Counted from the stretch's first letter, positions 8,464 through 17,714 are shown. The stretch is 64,000 nucleotides of DNA from Xenorhabdus anantnagensis (GCF_028598555.1 NZ_JAQRFN010000019.1:1-64000); one strand, 5' to 3'. Program-made: numbers and translations. The notes: a model not told the origin generated them from the sequence alone.

Positions 8464-10371
8464 CTATTTATATTTAGCTTCTTCTGCAAGATCAGCAGCA
8501 TGAATAGCTTCAGGTGTATATAGAGGATACGTTCTTTCATGAATTTTGTAATCCTCTAGAGTTGCAGCATGGGCATGATTCCAAATATCCTCATCATGAA
8601 CACCATCGGGAACACCTACAACACGATAACGTTCTAATTCCCTTATTTCATGTGTGTAGTATCGCCTATCATAATCGGTCGTAGGTATCTCTCCTGACAG
8701 AATTTTCTCTAAACGTTCAATCATCATTGTATTCTCAATACTTTCTTCAAATCTGCTGGTATGTAGTTTAACTTTATCTAATCCTTCTTGTGTAATTTCA
8801 ACATTTCTCCAGTCTAAATCCTGAATAGGTCCACCCGCTTTATCTGGATCATAGGTACGACCACTGTATTTACCTTTTTCCGTTCCACCATAAGGATCGC
8901 TCAAATAAACATAAACCGCCGGCACGCCCTCAATCGGGAAAACCAGAATATAATCCCGAAAATCACGCTCCTGTACCGGTGTGGTCGTCTTCGTTGGCCC
9001 GCGGTCTGTTCCATCCGATATTGGCGTTTCTGTTTTGTTCCCCGCCATTTCATTCGGATCTTGCTGCGGGTTGACCATAATCCCGTCCCGCCACGTTGGC
9101 TGCTCTGGGATTTCCAGGCCGGGTGTTTGACCGGTCATGCTCGGATCATCAAGCGGTACAGTGTTGACATTGATTGGCGTACCACGCTGGTTAAAATATT
9201 GAGGTAATTCCTGCGGTGATAATGCCTTATACATTGACGACGCATTAGTGTACCAGACCAGTATAGGCGAATCCGCGCCATCCTCCCGAAATTCGTATGT
9301 TCCCGGTGCGGTTTGCTTCACATGACGCACTTTAACCGTATCCATGCCACTTCCTTCGCGGGTATGGTAACCAACCACCTTCACTTTTCCGGCCTTCTCA
9401 TCCTCCACAAAACGATAGCGAACACGGGTTTCTGCACGGCCTTTTTGATCAGCCAGTTGTTTCAGTCTTTCGAGCTGGTGTTGAGCCGTGTCACTGTCAG
9501 TGCCAAATGCCCGTTTCAGAGCCCCCCAGGCTAACTGTGCCCGGTCCGCCGGTGTGGAAGAGACAATGGCGGCCATGAACAGCTTTTCTTTCTCAGAAAT
9601 CAGTGGCGGAGCGCTTTCGGTTTCCCATGATCCATCGTTATTACTCGCCGTACCCACTGCTGCACCCAATGCCATCTGCGTTTCCATTGCCTGAAACACC
9701 AGCGGATGGGCTTGTGCCGGTGGCACCACTTGATCAAGCAGCCATCCTATCGGCACCATATACCATGGCGGCGTGTTTTTATTCTGCGCCGCAGAAGCCG
9801 TTGCGGGTGCTGGCAGGTAAACCTGCAATTGACCAAAATTGGCTGCGGGCTCGGTTTCTGTGCCCGCATCGGTGCAACCCAAAGGTTGCAGGCAGGATTT
9901 TGCAAATACTGGTTTCACAATGCGTTCGACGGCCATCACATGCCGGCGGTTATGTTCGGGTATCACCGTGATGCCCGAATATTCGCGGTCAGTGTAATAT
10001 TTTGTTTGCAGGGCTTCTTCTGTCCAGCCTTCGATCTTCGGCAGTCCATCACTGAGTTCGCCCGGCATAATCGCGGGGGAGGAACCCGATGCTTTTTCAT
10101 TTTTCACCGCTGCAACAGAATGTTTTTCAACCAATTGGTTTGCCAATTTCTGCGCATCCACATGCAGTGTCATAGGAAGCGGTGATAAATTTTCTTCCCG
10201 CAGAACCCCCTGACCATTCGTCACGCCATTGGCCTTGATCACTCCATCCCGGCTTTTCAGGGTATAGGGGATACCGATTAATGGCTTGCCCTGATTATCC
10301 AATAACTGAAATTCCAGCCAGTGTTTGAATGTATTGCAGGGAACACAATCTAATCTTCCTGTGTCACTCAT
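8464..10371 (-). CDS. Type VI secretion effector with S-type pyocin domain and C-terminal toxin
   Basis: The protein has 635 residues. An N-terminal domain of about 80 residues looks like a small beta-sandwich (LEFQLLDNQGKPLIGIPYTL). A long middle region ends in an S-type pyocin/colicin domain whose hallmark is RDYILVFPIEGVPAVYVYLS near 475-495. The C-terminal 140 residues, beginning with YSGRTYDPDK, form the presumed toxin domain and include YYTHEIRELERYRVVG and WNHAHAATLEDYK. I cannot name this toxin fold; a nuclease is likely because S-pyocin domains usually carry nucleases. VgrG and a DUF4123 adaptor lie upstream and an immunity candidate downstream. GC falls in the C-terminal part, as in exchanged toxin tips. 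Confidence 0.8.
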   Translation of the reverse strand: MSDTGRLDCVPCNTFKHWLEFQLLDNQGKPLIGIPYTLKSRDGVIKANGVTNGQGVLREENLSPLPMTLHVDAQKLANQLVEKHSVAAVKNEKASGSSPAIMPGELSDGLPKIEGWTEEALQTKYYTDREYSGITVIPEHNRRHVMAVERIVKPVFAKSCLQPLGCTDAGTETEPAANFGQLQVYLPAPATASAAQNKNTPPWYMVPIGWLLDQVVPPAQAHPLVFQAMETQMALGAAVGTASNNDGSWETESAPPLISEKEKLFMAAIVSSTPADRAQLAWGALKRAFGTDSDTAQHQLERLKQLADQKGRAETRVRYRFVEDEKAGKVKVVGYHTREGSGMDTVKVRHVKQTAPGTYEFREDGADSPILVWYTNASSMYKALSPQELPQYFNQRGTPINVNTVPLDDPSMTGQTPGLEIPEQPTWRDGIMVNPQQDPNEMAGNKTETPISDGTDRGPTKTTTPVQERDFRDYILVFPIEGVPAVYVYLSDPYGGTEKGKYSGRTYDPDKAGGPIQDLDWRNVEITQEGLDKVKLHTSRFEESIENTMMIERLEKILSGEIPTTDYDRRYYTHEIRELERYRVVGVPDGVHDEDIWNHAHAATLEDYKIHERTYPLYTPEAIHAADLAEEAKYK

Positions 10372-10391
10372 TCGGTTAAATCCTTTATTGA

Positions 10392-11177
10392 TTAAGTACG
10401 TTGTGCATCAATATCGCTTCCTGCCAGAAAGTCATGGAGGGTCAGCGCCTGTAAACGTGAACTCTGTTGGCGGTGCTGGCGCAGCCATTTTTCAAGGTCA
10501 CGGATCAAAGTACCTTCGGGAGTATCCCGTTTCAGTGCCAGTTCACCCTGTGCTTCCCACAGTTCATACATTAACGTCTTGGCAAGACCTTCCAGTGCGA
10601 AATCTGATTGCTCCCATGCTGCAATCAGATGCGGCTCCAGTACAAAGGGGCGTTCAATCTGGCTGAACGGGCATTGTGCCGGACGAAGAAAAACCGTCGG
10701 CTCAGGCATATCCACCATCAGCTCAGTGACCGGATTAAGCAAGGATGTCCAATCCGTCGGCTGCATCGCGGGCATCAATACTCGCAGAATGCGCGTATCC
10801 ATGAGCCGGAAGACGACCTGTTCGTCTCGCAGGGTCACGAGCTGGTGACGTTGCCAGTGATCCAGTTGTGCCTGCCAGCTCGTATCGCTACGGTATGCCC
10901 AGCCCCAACTGCCGTCACTGAACGCGCGGTGGTCGAGCAGACGAGTAAACGTGGACAGACAGTCCATTTTCGGCTGAATAAGCCACGGCCCCTGCTCCAT
11001 CAGGTGAGCAAGCGATGTACCGCTATACAGGGGGAAAGCCTGTTCAACCCAGTTGTTCACATAGAGCGTGTTGACAGGATTAGGCACCGAAAGCGGGTTG
11101 ATCATCAGGTAAACTGGCGGTTTGTCAGATCCGCCCAGCCAGGTTGCCCAGCTTGTTTTTTGGGTAGAATCAGTCAT
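10392..11177 (-). CDS. DUF4123 adaptor (Tap/TEC chaperone) for VgrG-effector loading
   Basis: This 261-residue soluble protein shows the DUF4123 pattern: YLMINPLSV near the start, AFPLYSGTSLAHLMEQGPWL, then FRLMDTRILRVLMPAM. DUF4123 proteins attach an effector to its VgrG spike. The start codon overlaps the VgrG stop (ATGA), and the effector gene follows 20 bases after its own stop, so VgrG, adaptor and effector are co-translated in this order. The adaptor should serve the pair encoded on either side. Confidence 0.88.
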   Translation of the reverse strand: MTDSTQKTSWATWLGGSDKPPVYLMINPLSVPNPVNTLYVNNWVEQAFPLYSGTSLAHLMEQGPWLIQPKMDCLSTFTRLLDHRAFSDGSWGWAYRSDTSWQAQLDHWQRHQLVTLRDEQVVFRLMDTRILRVLMPAMQPTDWTSLLNPVTELMVDMPEPTVFLRPAQCPFSQIERPFVLEPHLIAAWEQSDFALEGLAKTLMYELWEAQGELALKRDTPEGTLIRDLEKWLRQHRQQSSRLQALTLHDFLAGSDIDAQRT

Positions 11178-13180
11178 GACTGACCTCCCTGCGGGGATTT
11201 AATCACCCAGGCAGCATTTTCCTGTGCTTGCAATGCACAATATTTTTTGACCGGAAATTCCACCTCCGGCAACGGTGCCACGCCTTCCGGTAATTGCAGT
11301 GAAACTCCGCGCCCACTGCCGCCTGAACCCTGCCCGACATTAATCGGTGAGCAGAGAATGCCGCCCGGCGTGACTTTCAGAAAACTGCCGCCCACTTTCA
11401 GCGTGATTTCTGCGGCGGCTTCCAGCACCACTTTGCCACCGCTTTTCAGGTGGATTTCCTGCCCGCTGTCAATCACAGTGGCATCGCCAGTCTGAATATG
11501 CTGGCTGCCGGCAATCCGATGCGATACATCGCCTTCGGTGGTGATTTTGCGCGAACCAGCCACCTGATGATGGTCATCGGCGAGTATCTCGTGATAACGG
11601 TTATTATCAATGCGGCTTTTCTGGTCATGCTTGATATGCCAGTAGGCATCATTTTCGATATGCGCGGTCAGGTCTTTCTGACCGTGGAGATAGATTTCTT
11701 CGCTGTCTTTCGCATCCTCAAAGCGCAGTTCGTTAAAGCCTTTGCCTTTGTGGGTTTTGGTTTTAAAGGTGGTGCGGGTTTTTTGAGCCGGTAAATCCAG
11801 CGGCGGACGATTCAGTCCGTTGTAAACACAGCCGGTGACGATGGGGCGGTCGATATCGCCATTGAGGTAGGAGATAATCACCTCCTGCCCAATACGCGGT
11901 ATCGCCATAAAACCAAAGCCGTTACCGTTCCAGCCCTGAGCCACGCGAACCCAGCACGAGGCACCATCATCGGGTTGGTCATAGCGGTTCCAGTGGAAAT
12001 GGACTTTAATCGCCCCGTCTTTATTGACGAAGATTTCCTCACCTTCCGGACCGACCACGATGGCAGTTTCATCGCCATCTGCCAGCGGTTTGTAGTGGAA
12101 AGGCGGACGATAATCATCCAGACCGGAAATAAAACTGAACTGGTTGGAAAGTGTAGTGCCTTTACCGGCATCATTTCCCAATACCTGCGGGCAACGCCCG
12201 TGATGGCTGATACCGACCACCTGCCAGCGAACATTCAGCGGTTTATGGGGATGATTTTTTATTTCGAAGATTTTACCTGGCATCAGTTTGATGCAGTTAC
12301 TGCTACCGCTGCCAGTCTGTTTCTGGTTATCCAGTGCTTCCTGCCGGTATTTTAAAAACGGTTTGGCGGCGGCATCTTTCTGAAAACGCCCGTAACTTTC
12401 AAACACGGTGTAAGGGGTCTGGCTGCCGAAATCGCGGAAACCTTCGCTGCTGTGCATATGGGAGAGATGATAGCGCGGGTTCTCCGGGTTGAAGTCTTTG
12501 TGCAAGCTGCGTTGCGGGCTCATGCCGACGCCTAACCGTACCTGATAAACCGTATCTACCCCGTGCGCGGTTTCCGGCTGGGGCTGGTATTGCAGCGGCA
12601 AGCCAGCGGTCATGCCCAGATGGCGGTCACTGAAAAACAGTGTTTCATCCTCAAACCAGAAACTGATACCTTCTTCCGCGGCTAACCGGCTGAAAAAATC
12701 ATAATCGGATTCACGCTTCTGGGTCACATATTCCCGGTCCTGATGCGCATCGTAGAGTTTTGAATCGGCTTTCACCCGGTGTTTTTTCAGCAGGCTGTTT
12801 AAAATGGCCGGCACATTTTGCTGATGATAAATCCGGCTATCCTGATTGAGCGTCAAGCGCCAGCAGGCAGGCCGCACGGTCACAGAATAGATTGTCTTAT
12901 TACCATCGGTGCCCACCCAGTCCGCATGGGAGATGATGCCGGTGATTTTGCGCTGCTCCGTTTCACCATAAAAAACCTGCAACACCGCTTCCTGCATCAG
13001 CAGCGAGGCTAAATCAATTTCCGCCTGCGGCTTAAAGGGGTTCGGGTTGCCCGTTCTGACCAGTGTCAGATTGAGGGTAAAGAGTTCGGATAATCCTTCC
13101 TGTAGAGAAAAATCGCCAACCGCAAAGGTGTCTTCCGGCACACCCGCGATACGGCAGGTAAAACGTAATCCACTTTTCAT
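11174..13180 (-). CDS. vgrG: Type VI secretion spike protein VgrG (TssI)
   Basis: This 668-residue VgrG is complete. The gp27-like part starts with RFTCRIAGVPEDTFAVGDF and contains YVTQKRESDYDFFSRLAAEE. The OB-fold/gp5 region has GEEIFVNKDGAIKVHFHWNR and CWVRVAQGWNGNGFGFMAIP, followed by FNELRFEDAKDSEEIYLHGQ and a beta-helix tail. No extra enzymatic domain follows. The ATG has aaggaataaaa upstream. It heads an effector cassette, directly after tssF. Confidence 0.95.
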   Translation of the reverse strand: MKSGLRFTCRIAGVPEDTFAVGDFSLQEGLSELFTLNLTLVRTGNPNPFKPQAEIDLASLLMQEAVLQVFYGETEQRKITGIISHADWVGTDGNKTIYSVTVRPACWRLTLNQDSRIYHQQNVPAILNSLLKKHRVKADSKLYDAHQDREYVTQKRESDYDFFSRLAAEEGISFWFEDETLFFSDRHLGMTAGLPLQYQPQPETAHGVDTVYQVRLGVGMSPQRSLHKDFNPENPRYHLSHMHSSEGFRDFGSQTPYTVFESYGRFQKDAAAKPFLKYRQEALDNQKQTGSGSSNCIKLMPGKIFEIKNHPHKPLNVRWQVVGISHHGRCPQVLGNDAGKGTTLSNQFSFISGLDDYRPPFHYKPLADGDETAIVVGPEGEEIFVNKDGAIKVHFHWNRYDQPDDGASCWVRVAQGWNGNGFGFMAIPRIGQEVIISYLNGDIDRPIVTGCVYNGLNRPPLDLPAQKTRTTFKTKTHKGKGFNELRFEDAKDSEEIYLHGQKDLTAHIENDAYWHIKHDQKSRIDNNRYHEILADDHHQVAGSRKITTEGDVSHRIAGSQHIQTGDATVIDSGQEIHLKSGGKVVLEAAAEITLKVGGSFLKVTPGGILCSPINVGQGSGGSGRGVSLQLPEGVAPLPEVEFPVKKYCALQAQENAAWVIKSPQGGQS

Positions 13181-13212
13181 TTTTATTCCTTATCGGTTAT
13201 GACATGCATGCC

Positions 13213-14970
13213 TTACATGGCCGGGCGTAATCCATCGACATGCCAGAACTGCCATAGCACCTTGTGACTGTCCGGGGTGAAAATCTCCAGCATGACGAAC
13301 GTGGACTGGCAGATAAAGCAGGCCATCGCCTGATTGATTAACCGGCTGAAACGGTACATCTCGCCGGGCGTACGGTAACAACCGGGATTCAGCGTGAGCG
13401 ATAACACATACCCACGAACCGGTTGCCCACGCCTTAAGCGGTCAGTCAGGTGCTCTTTTACCTGCACAATGCCGTCAATGTGTTGCTGGAACTGGCGGCT
13501 CAGCGGACGGTTGGTCTCGCTATGCGGGTCAAACAGGCGGAGAAACTGTTTCAGGCTGTCGGTGGCAAATAACATCACCGGCGGACTGGAGAGGCAGGAT
13601 AGCAACGGCCAGACGTTATTTTCCTGTAACAATGGCGAATAATCGGTCACCACCGGAATAATATTCTGCACATCAAAATGGGACGGTGCACTTTCCGGCG
13701 TCACGGTAATTACGCCTTGTTCCAGCGTCAGAGCCTGCTCATGGTAGCCGATGAAAGAGCACGAGACAGCAATATCCGGCAGATTGTTTGCCGGATTGCC
13801 GGCCAAATCAAAAAAGCACAGCCGGTGCCGGATCCTGCCCAGAAAATCAGATTCAGTCTGGAGCTGGTAGTAAAACGTGTCGGGTTGCGCATCGTCATCG
13901 AAAAAACGCTCGGCGGGAACAAACTGCTCAATCGGCAGCCAGTGATAAGGTGCGCCACGCTGCTCACTGTCTTCGGGCTGCACTACCACCTGAACCTCCC
14001 GCAGCCGGTACAAGCACACTGATCCGCCCAATGGCAGCGGATAGCGGTGATTGCCGGCTTCCAACCGGACAGGCGGGCTGGTCTGGTTTTCCAGATGGAT
14101 CGCCGGCACACAACCCAACAAAAATGCTCCCTCGACATCCTCCAGTGGCAATTCGCCCCCGAAACGCAAAATCAGCTCAAACGTGCCATCGTCATTCAGC
14201 GGGACCTTTGCGCAACTGCTGCTGATATCCAGCGTGACAAAGTTATAAAGCGCCGGCAACGCATAATATTCCACCAACGGTTGGAGGCCGGAATAGGGAC
14301 TTTTGGCGCTGGGCAGCAACGGTTCGTCAAGCAAGCCATGCCAGCCATCAGGAAAACTTTTCATTGTTCGCCGCTCACCCTGTGTGTTCAGATTGATATC
14401 ACAGATATGTTGATCCAGCCACAGGCTGAGCTGGGCGGCGCGCTCCGTATCGGTGCCAAGGAAAAAAGATAAGGCTCCGCTTTGCCAGAAAGAAGACGCC
14501 GAACCGGTTTGGCATAGTGTCAGGATGATTTCACTGTGAGTGCCCGTTTTCCTGACTGTGCGCGCCTGTACAATCAGCGGTTCAATCTGCAAAGGACGGC
14601 AGGTTTTAAAGTTGATCAACTGCCCGTTAAGGCTGGCAGACACCGATGTACTGATCGGGATCTCGGCAGTGCCCTGATGTTCATCATCCGTGGGCGTAAA
14701 CTGTACTATCGTCGTCGGTGGAATAGGAGACAGGGCTAACGGCCAGATACGGGAGAGAATACCGTGAACAATTTCGGGCAAATTATCCTCCAGCTTGTCC
14801 CGCAGATTGGCAATCAAAAACGCAAAGGCTTCGAAAACACGGGCAATATCAGGGTCATGAGAGGAAACCAGAAACTCAGCCAGATGCGGCGACTCTTTCG
14901 CGATGTGCTCAGCCAGCTCTCGCAGGTAAGCGCGCTCTTTTAGATAAAGCGATTCTTTGTTGTTTTTCAT
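13213..14970 (-). CDS. tssF: Type VI secretion baseplate subunit TssF
   Basis: This is a 585-residue baseplate protein. Typical TssF features are the N-terminal YLRELAEHIAKESPHLAEFL, the DPDIARVFEAFAFLIANLRDKLEDNLPE helix, and LSRIWPLALSPIPPTTIVQF. The open frame extends to a TTG at 14994; the ATG at 14970 (KNNKESLYLKERAYL) is the conventional start. TssF is normally encoded with TssG and other structural genes, but here it stands alone ahead of a VgrG cassette, so it is either a specialised baseplate partner or a remnant of a larger cluster. Confidence 0.9.
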   Translation of the reverse strand: MKNNKESLYLKERAYLRELAEHIAKESPHLAEFLVSSHDPDIARVFEAFAFLIANLRDKLEDNLPEIVHGILSRIWPLALSPIPPTTIVQFTPTDDEHQGTAEIPISTSVSASLNGQLINFKTCRPLQIEPLIVQARTVRKTGTHSEIILTLCQTGSASSFWQSGALSFFLGTDTERAAQLSLWLDQHICDINLNTQGERRTMKSFPDGWHGLLDEPLLPSAKSPYSGLQPLVEYYALPALYNFVTLDISSSCAKVPLNDDGTFELILRFGGELPLEDVEGAFLLGCVPAIHLENQTSPPVRLEAGNHRYPLPLGGSVCLYRLREVQVVVQPEDSEQRGAPYHWLPIEQFVPAERFFDDDAQPDTFYYQLQTESDFLGRIRHRLCFFDLAGNPANNLPDIAVSCSFIGYHEQALTLEQGVITVTPESAPSHFDVQNIIPVVTDYSPLLQENNVWPLLSCLSSPPVMLFATDSLKQFLRLFDPHSETNRPLSRQFQQHIDGIVQVKEHLTDRLRRGQPVRGYVLSLTLNPGCYRTPGEMYRFSRLINQAMACFICQSTFVMLEIFTPDSHKVLWQFWHVDGLRPAM

Positions 14971-15240
14971 TGAATTTAACTTGTGTTTTATCAATTAGGC
15001 TTCGGTATCATGCTGAATCTCAGTGAGATAAAATGCATAGCTGAACAGCAAAGCACATTTATTCTACACATTAATCAATCAAATTAATTAACGAATTAAA
15101 TCCAGTTTTTGGCTGGTGTTGGCAGAATATAGGGGGATTATCGGAATATGCACGGTAATTCAGGCAAAAATCAGGCTGGCAGGTATAGTTAATGGTTTGA
15201 CTCTCGCCTGTCTGACCGTTAATATCTTTCTCTACAAAAA

Positions 15241-15348
15241 TGATCCCTCGCCTGTCAGGATCGCCTTCGGGTGGCGAATGAAAACTCCCGTAGCCTGCAA
15301 GGGAGAGCAAGCATTGCGGTACATCTGCCCACCTTTGGAAGCAGATAT
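15241..15348 (-). repeat. Dispersed repeat, copy A
   Basis: On the minus strand it reads atatctgcttccaaaggtgg at one end, continues through cccttgcaggctacgggag, and ends with a gatca near 15241. Two related copies lie at 24135-24247 and 38664-38775. The family resembles widespread intergenic repeats of Xenorhabdus and Photorhabdus that encode ASH-like peptide remnants. Here it lies about 680 bases upstream of an integrase gene. Confidence 0.75.
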
Positions 15349-15688
15349 TGTCAGACATAAAACCCTTGTCTGGTAATGAAGGTTTCTTAAACTAAAAATA
15401 CGCCCAAAAGGTGTTTTTATCTTGTCGCCGAAGGGTGTTGAACGTAGGTTCATACACTGACTTTTCAAATCAACATAAATCCTGTTTATCTTCAATGAAC
15501 AACAGGATGGCTTTTGCGCATCCGTTCATACTTTTATCTATCCCTGTCTGAATTATTCAACAGACAATTTTGTTACCGCTAAACCATTAACGCATGACTA
15601 CCGTTTGACATTGAATCTGGCGGAGTTTTGCTGTACCCGTTGGTATTTCAACGCTTGCATAGTCTTTGCTGATTGCTCGAAAACTCAA

Positions 15689-15726
15689 GGCGTCACTTTT
15701 TGCGGGTTACCGCTGAAAGTGACGCC
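15689..15726. other. Inverted repeat upstream of the integrase
   Basis: GGCGTCACTTT (15689-15699) and AAAGTGACGCC (15716-15726) are perfect 11-bp arms around a 16-base loop. A related structure with 13-bp arms lies at 38445-38490, upstream of the integrase pseudogene and in the same orientation relative to the gene. It could be a recombination, regulatory or mobility site. Confidence 0.65.
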
Positions 15727-16029
15727 GCAGCCAAAGAGTACTACAACCCTGACAGGCTCACGCCTGCTTCACCACGCAGTGAATCTGACACTGCATTTTT
15801 AGATTGAAAAAGGAGAACTTGACGATATCGAGGCTGGCTTTTAGCCGGTGGGGATGACCTGTTTATACAGGCGGCAGTACCGCGTACTCAACCGATACCC
15901 CGCAATACCTCAACTTGCGTTCACTCTGGCGCACAGATATCGATCAAGGGCAAAGCAGGTTTTTCTGTTTTGCCAGAATGGTCGCGCGCCAGAGATTGCA
16001 TGTTGTCAGGTATCAATAAGGGGAAGCTG

Positions 16030-16899
16030 ATGAGCCGACTGATTAAGGAATTAAAATTTTTTGCCCGGCAAGGCGGCGGCAGTCATAAAACTTGCCATGA
16101 TCGCATTCAGATCGCCGAACGTTTGGGCGCGTTGTTATTGAGCCTGAATATTCAGGTTAAAAGCCTTAAGAATTTGAAAGCCAAGCATGTGGAACAGTAT
16201 GTTGATGCCCGTTTGTCTCAGGGGATTGCCAAGCGAACGGTGCAAAATGAAATGTCCGCACTGCGTAATATTTTCCGCATGGCAGGCCGGAATAAACTGG
16301 AAACCTCGCCGCGTTTAAGCAATCGGGCATTGGGACTAAGCGGCACCAGCCGCGCCGGGACGAAGCAGGCGATCCCTGATGCCATATTTCAGGTTATCTA
16401 TCAGAAAGCGCTTGAACGTGATGCCGGATTTGCTGTCACACTGAAACTTGCCCGTTTGATGGGGCTTCGTTCTCAGGAAGCAGTGCAATGCAGTGCCTCG
16501 CTGAAAAGCTGGCGCAAACAGTTAGAGCAACCAGAGCCGAAACTGCATGTTGTTTTCGGTACAAAAGGCGGCCGGCCAAGACAAACCCGCATACTGGATG
16601 TAGCAGCGGTGAAAGCGGCTGTCGAACAAGCAATAGCTATTGCAGAACAACGAGGCGGCAGGTTGATTGATAAACCGGATCTCAGACAGGCCATGAACTA
16701 CTGGCGGGCACAGACCACAAAGATTGGTTTAACTGGTTGCCATTCTCCCCACAGTTTGCGCTATGCGTGGGCGCAGGATGCACTGAGTTTTTACCAACAG
16801 AATGGTTTTAGTCGTCAGGAAGCAAGCGCACTGGTTTCAATGGATTTGGGGCATGGTGACAGCCGCGGGCGTTATGTCGAGCGGGTTTATAGCCGTTAA
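16030..16899 (+). CDS. Integrase-domain tyrosine recombinase
   Basis: This 289-residue protein starts at the ATG at 16030, which has aaggggaagctg upstream; the frame also extends 60 bases further 5'. The N-terminal SAM-like domain (LKAKHVEQYVDARLSQGIAK) precedes the catalytic domain, with Arg in LARLMGLRSQEA, Lys in VVFGTKGGRPRQ, His-x-x-Arg in SPHSLRYAWA, His in MDLGHGDSRGRY and the nucleophile in VERVYSR. All five residues are present, so it should be active. The family is common in enterobacterial genomic islands. A diverged inactive relative lies at 37113-38029. Confidence 0.88.
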   Translation: MSRLIKELKFFARQGGGSHKTCHDRIQIAERLGALLLSLNIQVKSLKNLKAKHVEQYVDARLSQGIAKRTVQNEMSALRNIFRMAGRNKLETSPRLSNRALGLSGTSRAGTKQAIPDAIFQVIYQKALERDAGFAVTLKLARLMGLRSQEAVQCSASLKSWRKQLEQPEPKLHVVFGTKGGRPRQTRILDVAAVKAAVEQAIAIAEQRGGRLIDKPDLRQAMNYWRAQTTKIGLTGCHSPHSLRYAWAQDALSFYQQNGFSRQEASALVSMDLGHGDSRGRYVERVYSR

Positions 16900-16972
16900 A
16901 CTTAGTCGTCCGGTTATTGAGTTAAATAAAACAATCAGTTAAAGTATTCCTGCCATTAGCCAAATCTAATGG

Positions 16973-17122
16973 TCAAGGTTTAGCAGCCTTGAGATCAACC
17001 ACTGGTAAGGATAGTTTCTTGCCAGTGTGCCTGCGTTCGCCTTTTCTATGGCGGTTCAGGTAGGGGAGGCTTCGGCCTCGCCGGATGTTGATCCCGGTCT
17101 GCTAACCCTGTCTGAATCGCCA
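16973..17122 (+). ncRNA. Structured leader RNA upstream of the Ner-like gene
   Basis: Three successive stems precede the Ner-like start codon. TCAAGG/CCTTGA pairs at 16973-16992. CACTGGTAAG/CTTGCCAGTG pairs at 17000-17027. A long outer stem TGGCGGTTCAG (17049-17059) with CTGAATCGCCA (17112-17122) encloses a hairpin capped by a CTTCGG tetraloop. The density of structure suggests a functional RNA or a regulated leader. I cannot match it to a named family. Confidence 0.5.
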
Positions 17123-17157
17123 CCATCAATATTAATTAATGGAAAGGGGTAGCAGGA

Positions 17158-17424
17158 ATGAATAACAACATTAGACATGACTGGCATCAGGCCGATATCA
17201 TCGCAGCATTGCGCAAGCGCGGGACAACCTTAGCAGCGCTCTCCCGTGAGACGGGACTCAGTTCATCAACATTGGCAAATGCACTCAGCAGACAGTGGCC
17301 TAAAGGCGAATGGATAATTGCGAACTATCTTGGCATCCATCCCTCAGAAATCTGGCCCAGCCGCTATTTTGATAAACAGGGCCAACTGATTGAGCGTAAA
17401 ATTCGCAGTAAACCACAGGAATAA
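17158..17424 (+). CDS. Ner/Nlp-family DNA-binding regulator
   Basis: This 88-residue protein begins with the Ner signature HDWHQADIIAALRKRGTTLA, continues with the HTH LSRETGLSSSTLANALSRQW, and ends with the conserved LGIHPSEIWPSRYFD. Ner proteins of Mu-like phages repress early transcription, and Nlp/SfsB is the chromosomal relative. The ATG follows ggggtagcagga. The structured leader just upstream may control its expression. Confidence 0.9.
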   Translation: MNNNIRHDWHQADIIAALRKRGTTLAALSRETGLSSSTLANALSRQWPKGEWIIANYLGIHPSEIWPSRYFDKQGQLIERKIRSKPQE

Positions 17425-17690
17425 CCCGCTGTAATTTGTGATCGATGTCGTAAAAATGAATATGTTTTATCTTAAGCCCTGAGCGTGAAATGGCAGCCCG
17501 ATTTGACCATTTTTAACCCTCACGGCTTTTTTGCTTTAAGATGATTTAAAAGCACACAACTAGCGATATAAATAATAAAAATCAGTCAGATATAGAAGAA
17601 AAAGCAAACAAAAAAATCTGGGGGCATTAAAAGGGGCATAAAAGGAAAGTCAGGTTATAGACTTTGACTATTCAACAAGTTATAATGATT

Positions 17691-17714
17691 TTCGATTCCG
17701 CCTCCGGGCACCAA
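17691..17714 (+). other. tRNA 3'-end-like sequence, candidate attachment site
   Basis: The sequence tcgattccgcctccgggcac followed by CA looks like a T-loop, T-stem and acceptor strand ending in ACCA. It differs at two positions from the 3' end of tRNA-Phe as I remember it from Escherichia coli. No 5' half of a tRNA is present. Such displaced 3' ends mark att sites of islands and integrative conjugative elements. The recombinase gene at 18058 ends about 340 bases away. Confidence 0.5.

Larger units (their letters stand above)
14971..16029. other. Long intergenic region upstream of tssF and the integrase
   Basis: More than 1 kb holds no gene I can support. It contains repeat copy A (15241-15348), the 11-bp-arm hairpin (15689-15726) and presumably the promoters for tssF on one side and the integrase on the other. 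Short frames here lack credible starts. Confidence 0.55.

Noticed and set aside
15605-15802. Plus-strand frame of 65 codons spanning the 11-bp inverted repeat
   Set aside because: Low-complexity residues, no ribosome-binding site, and its middle is the hairpin itself.
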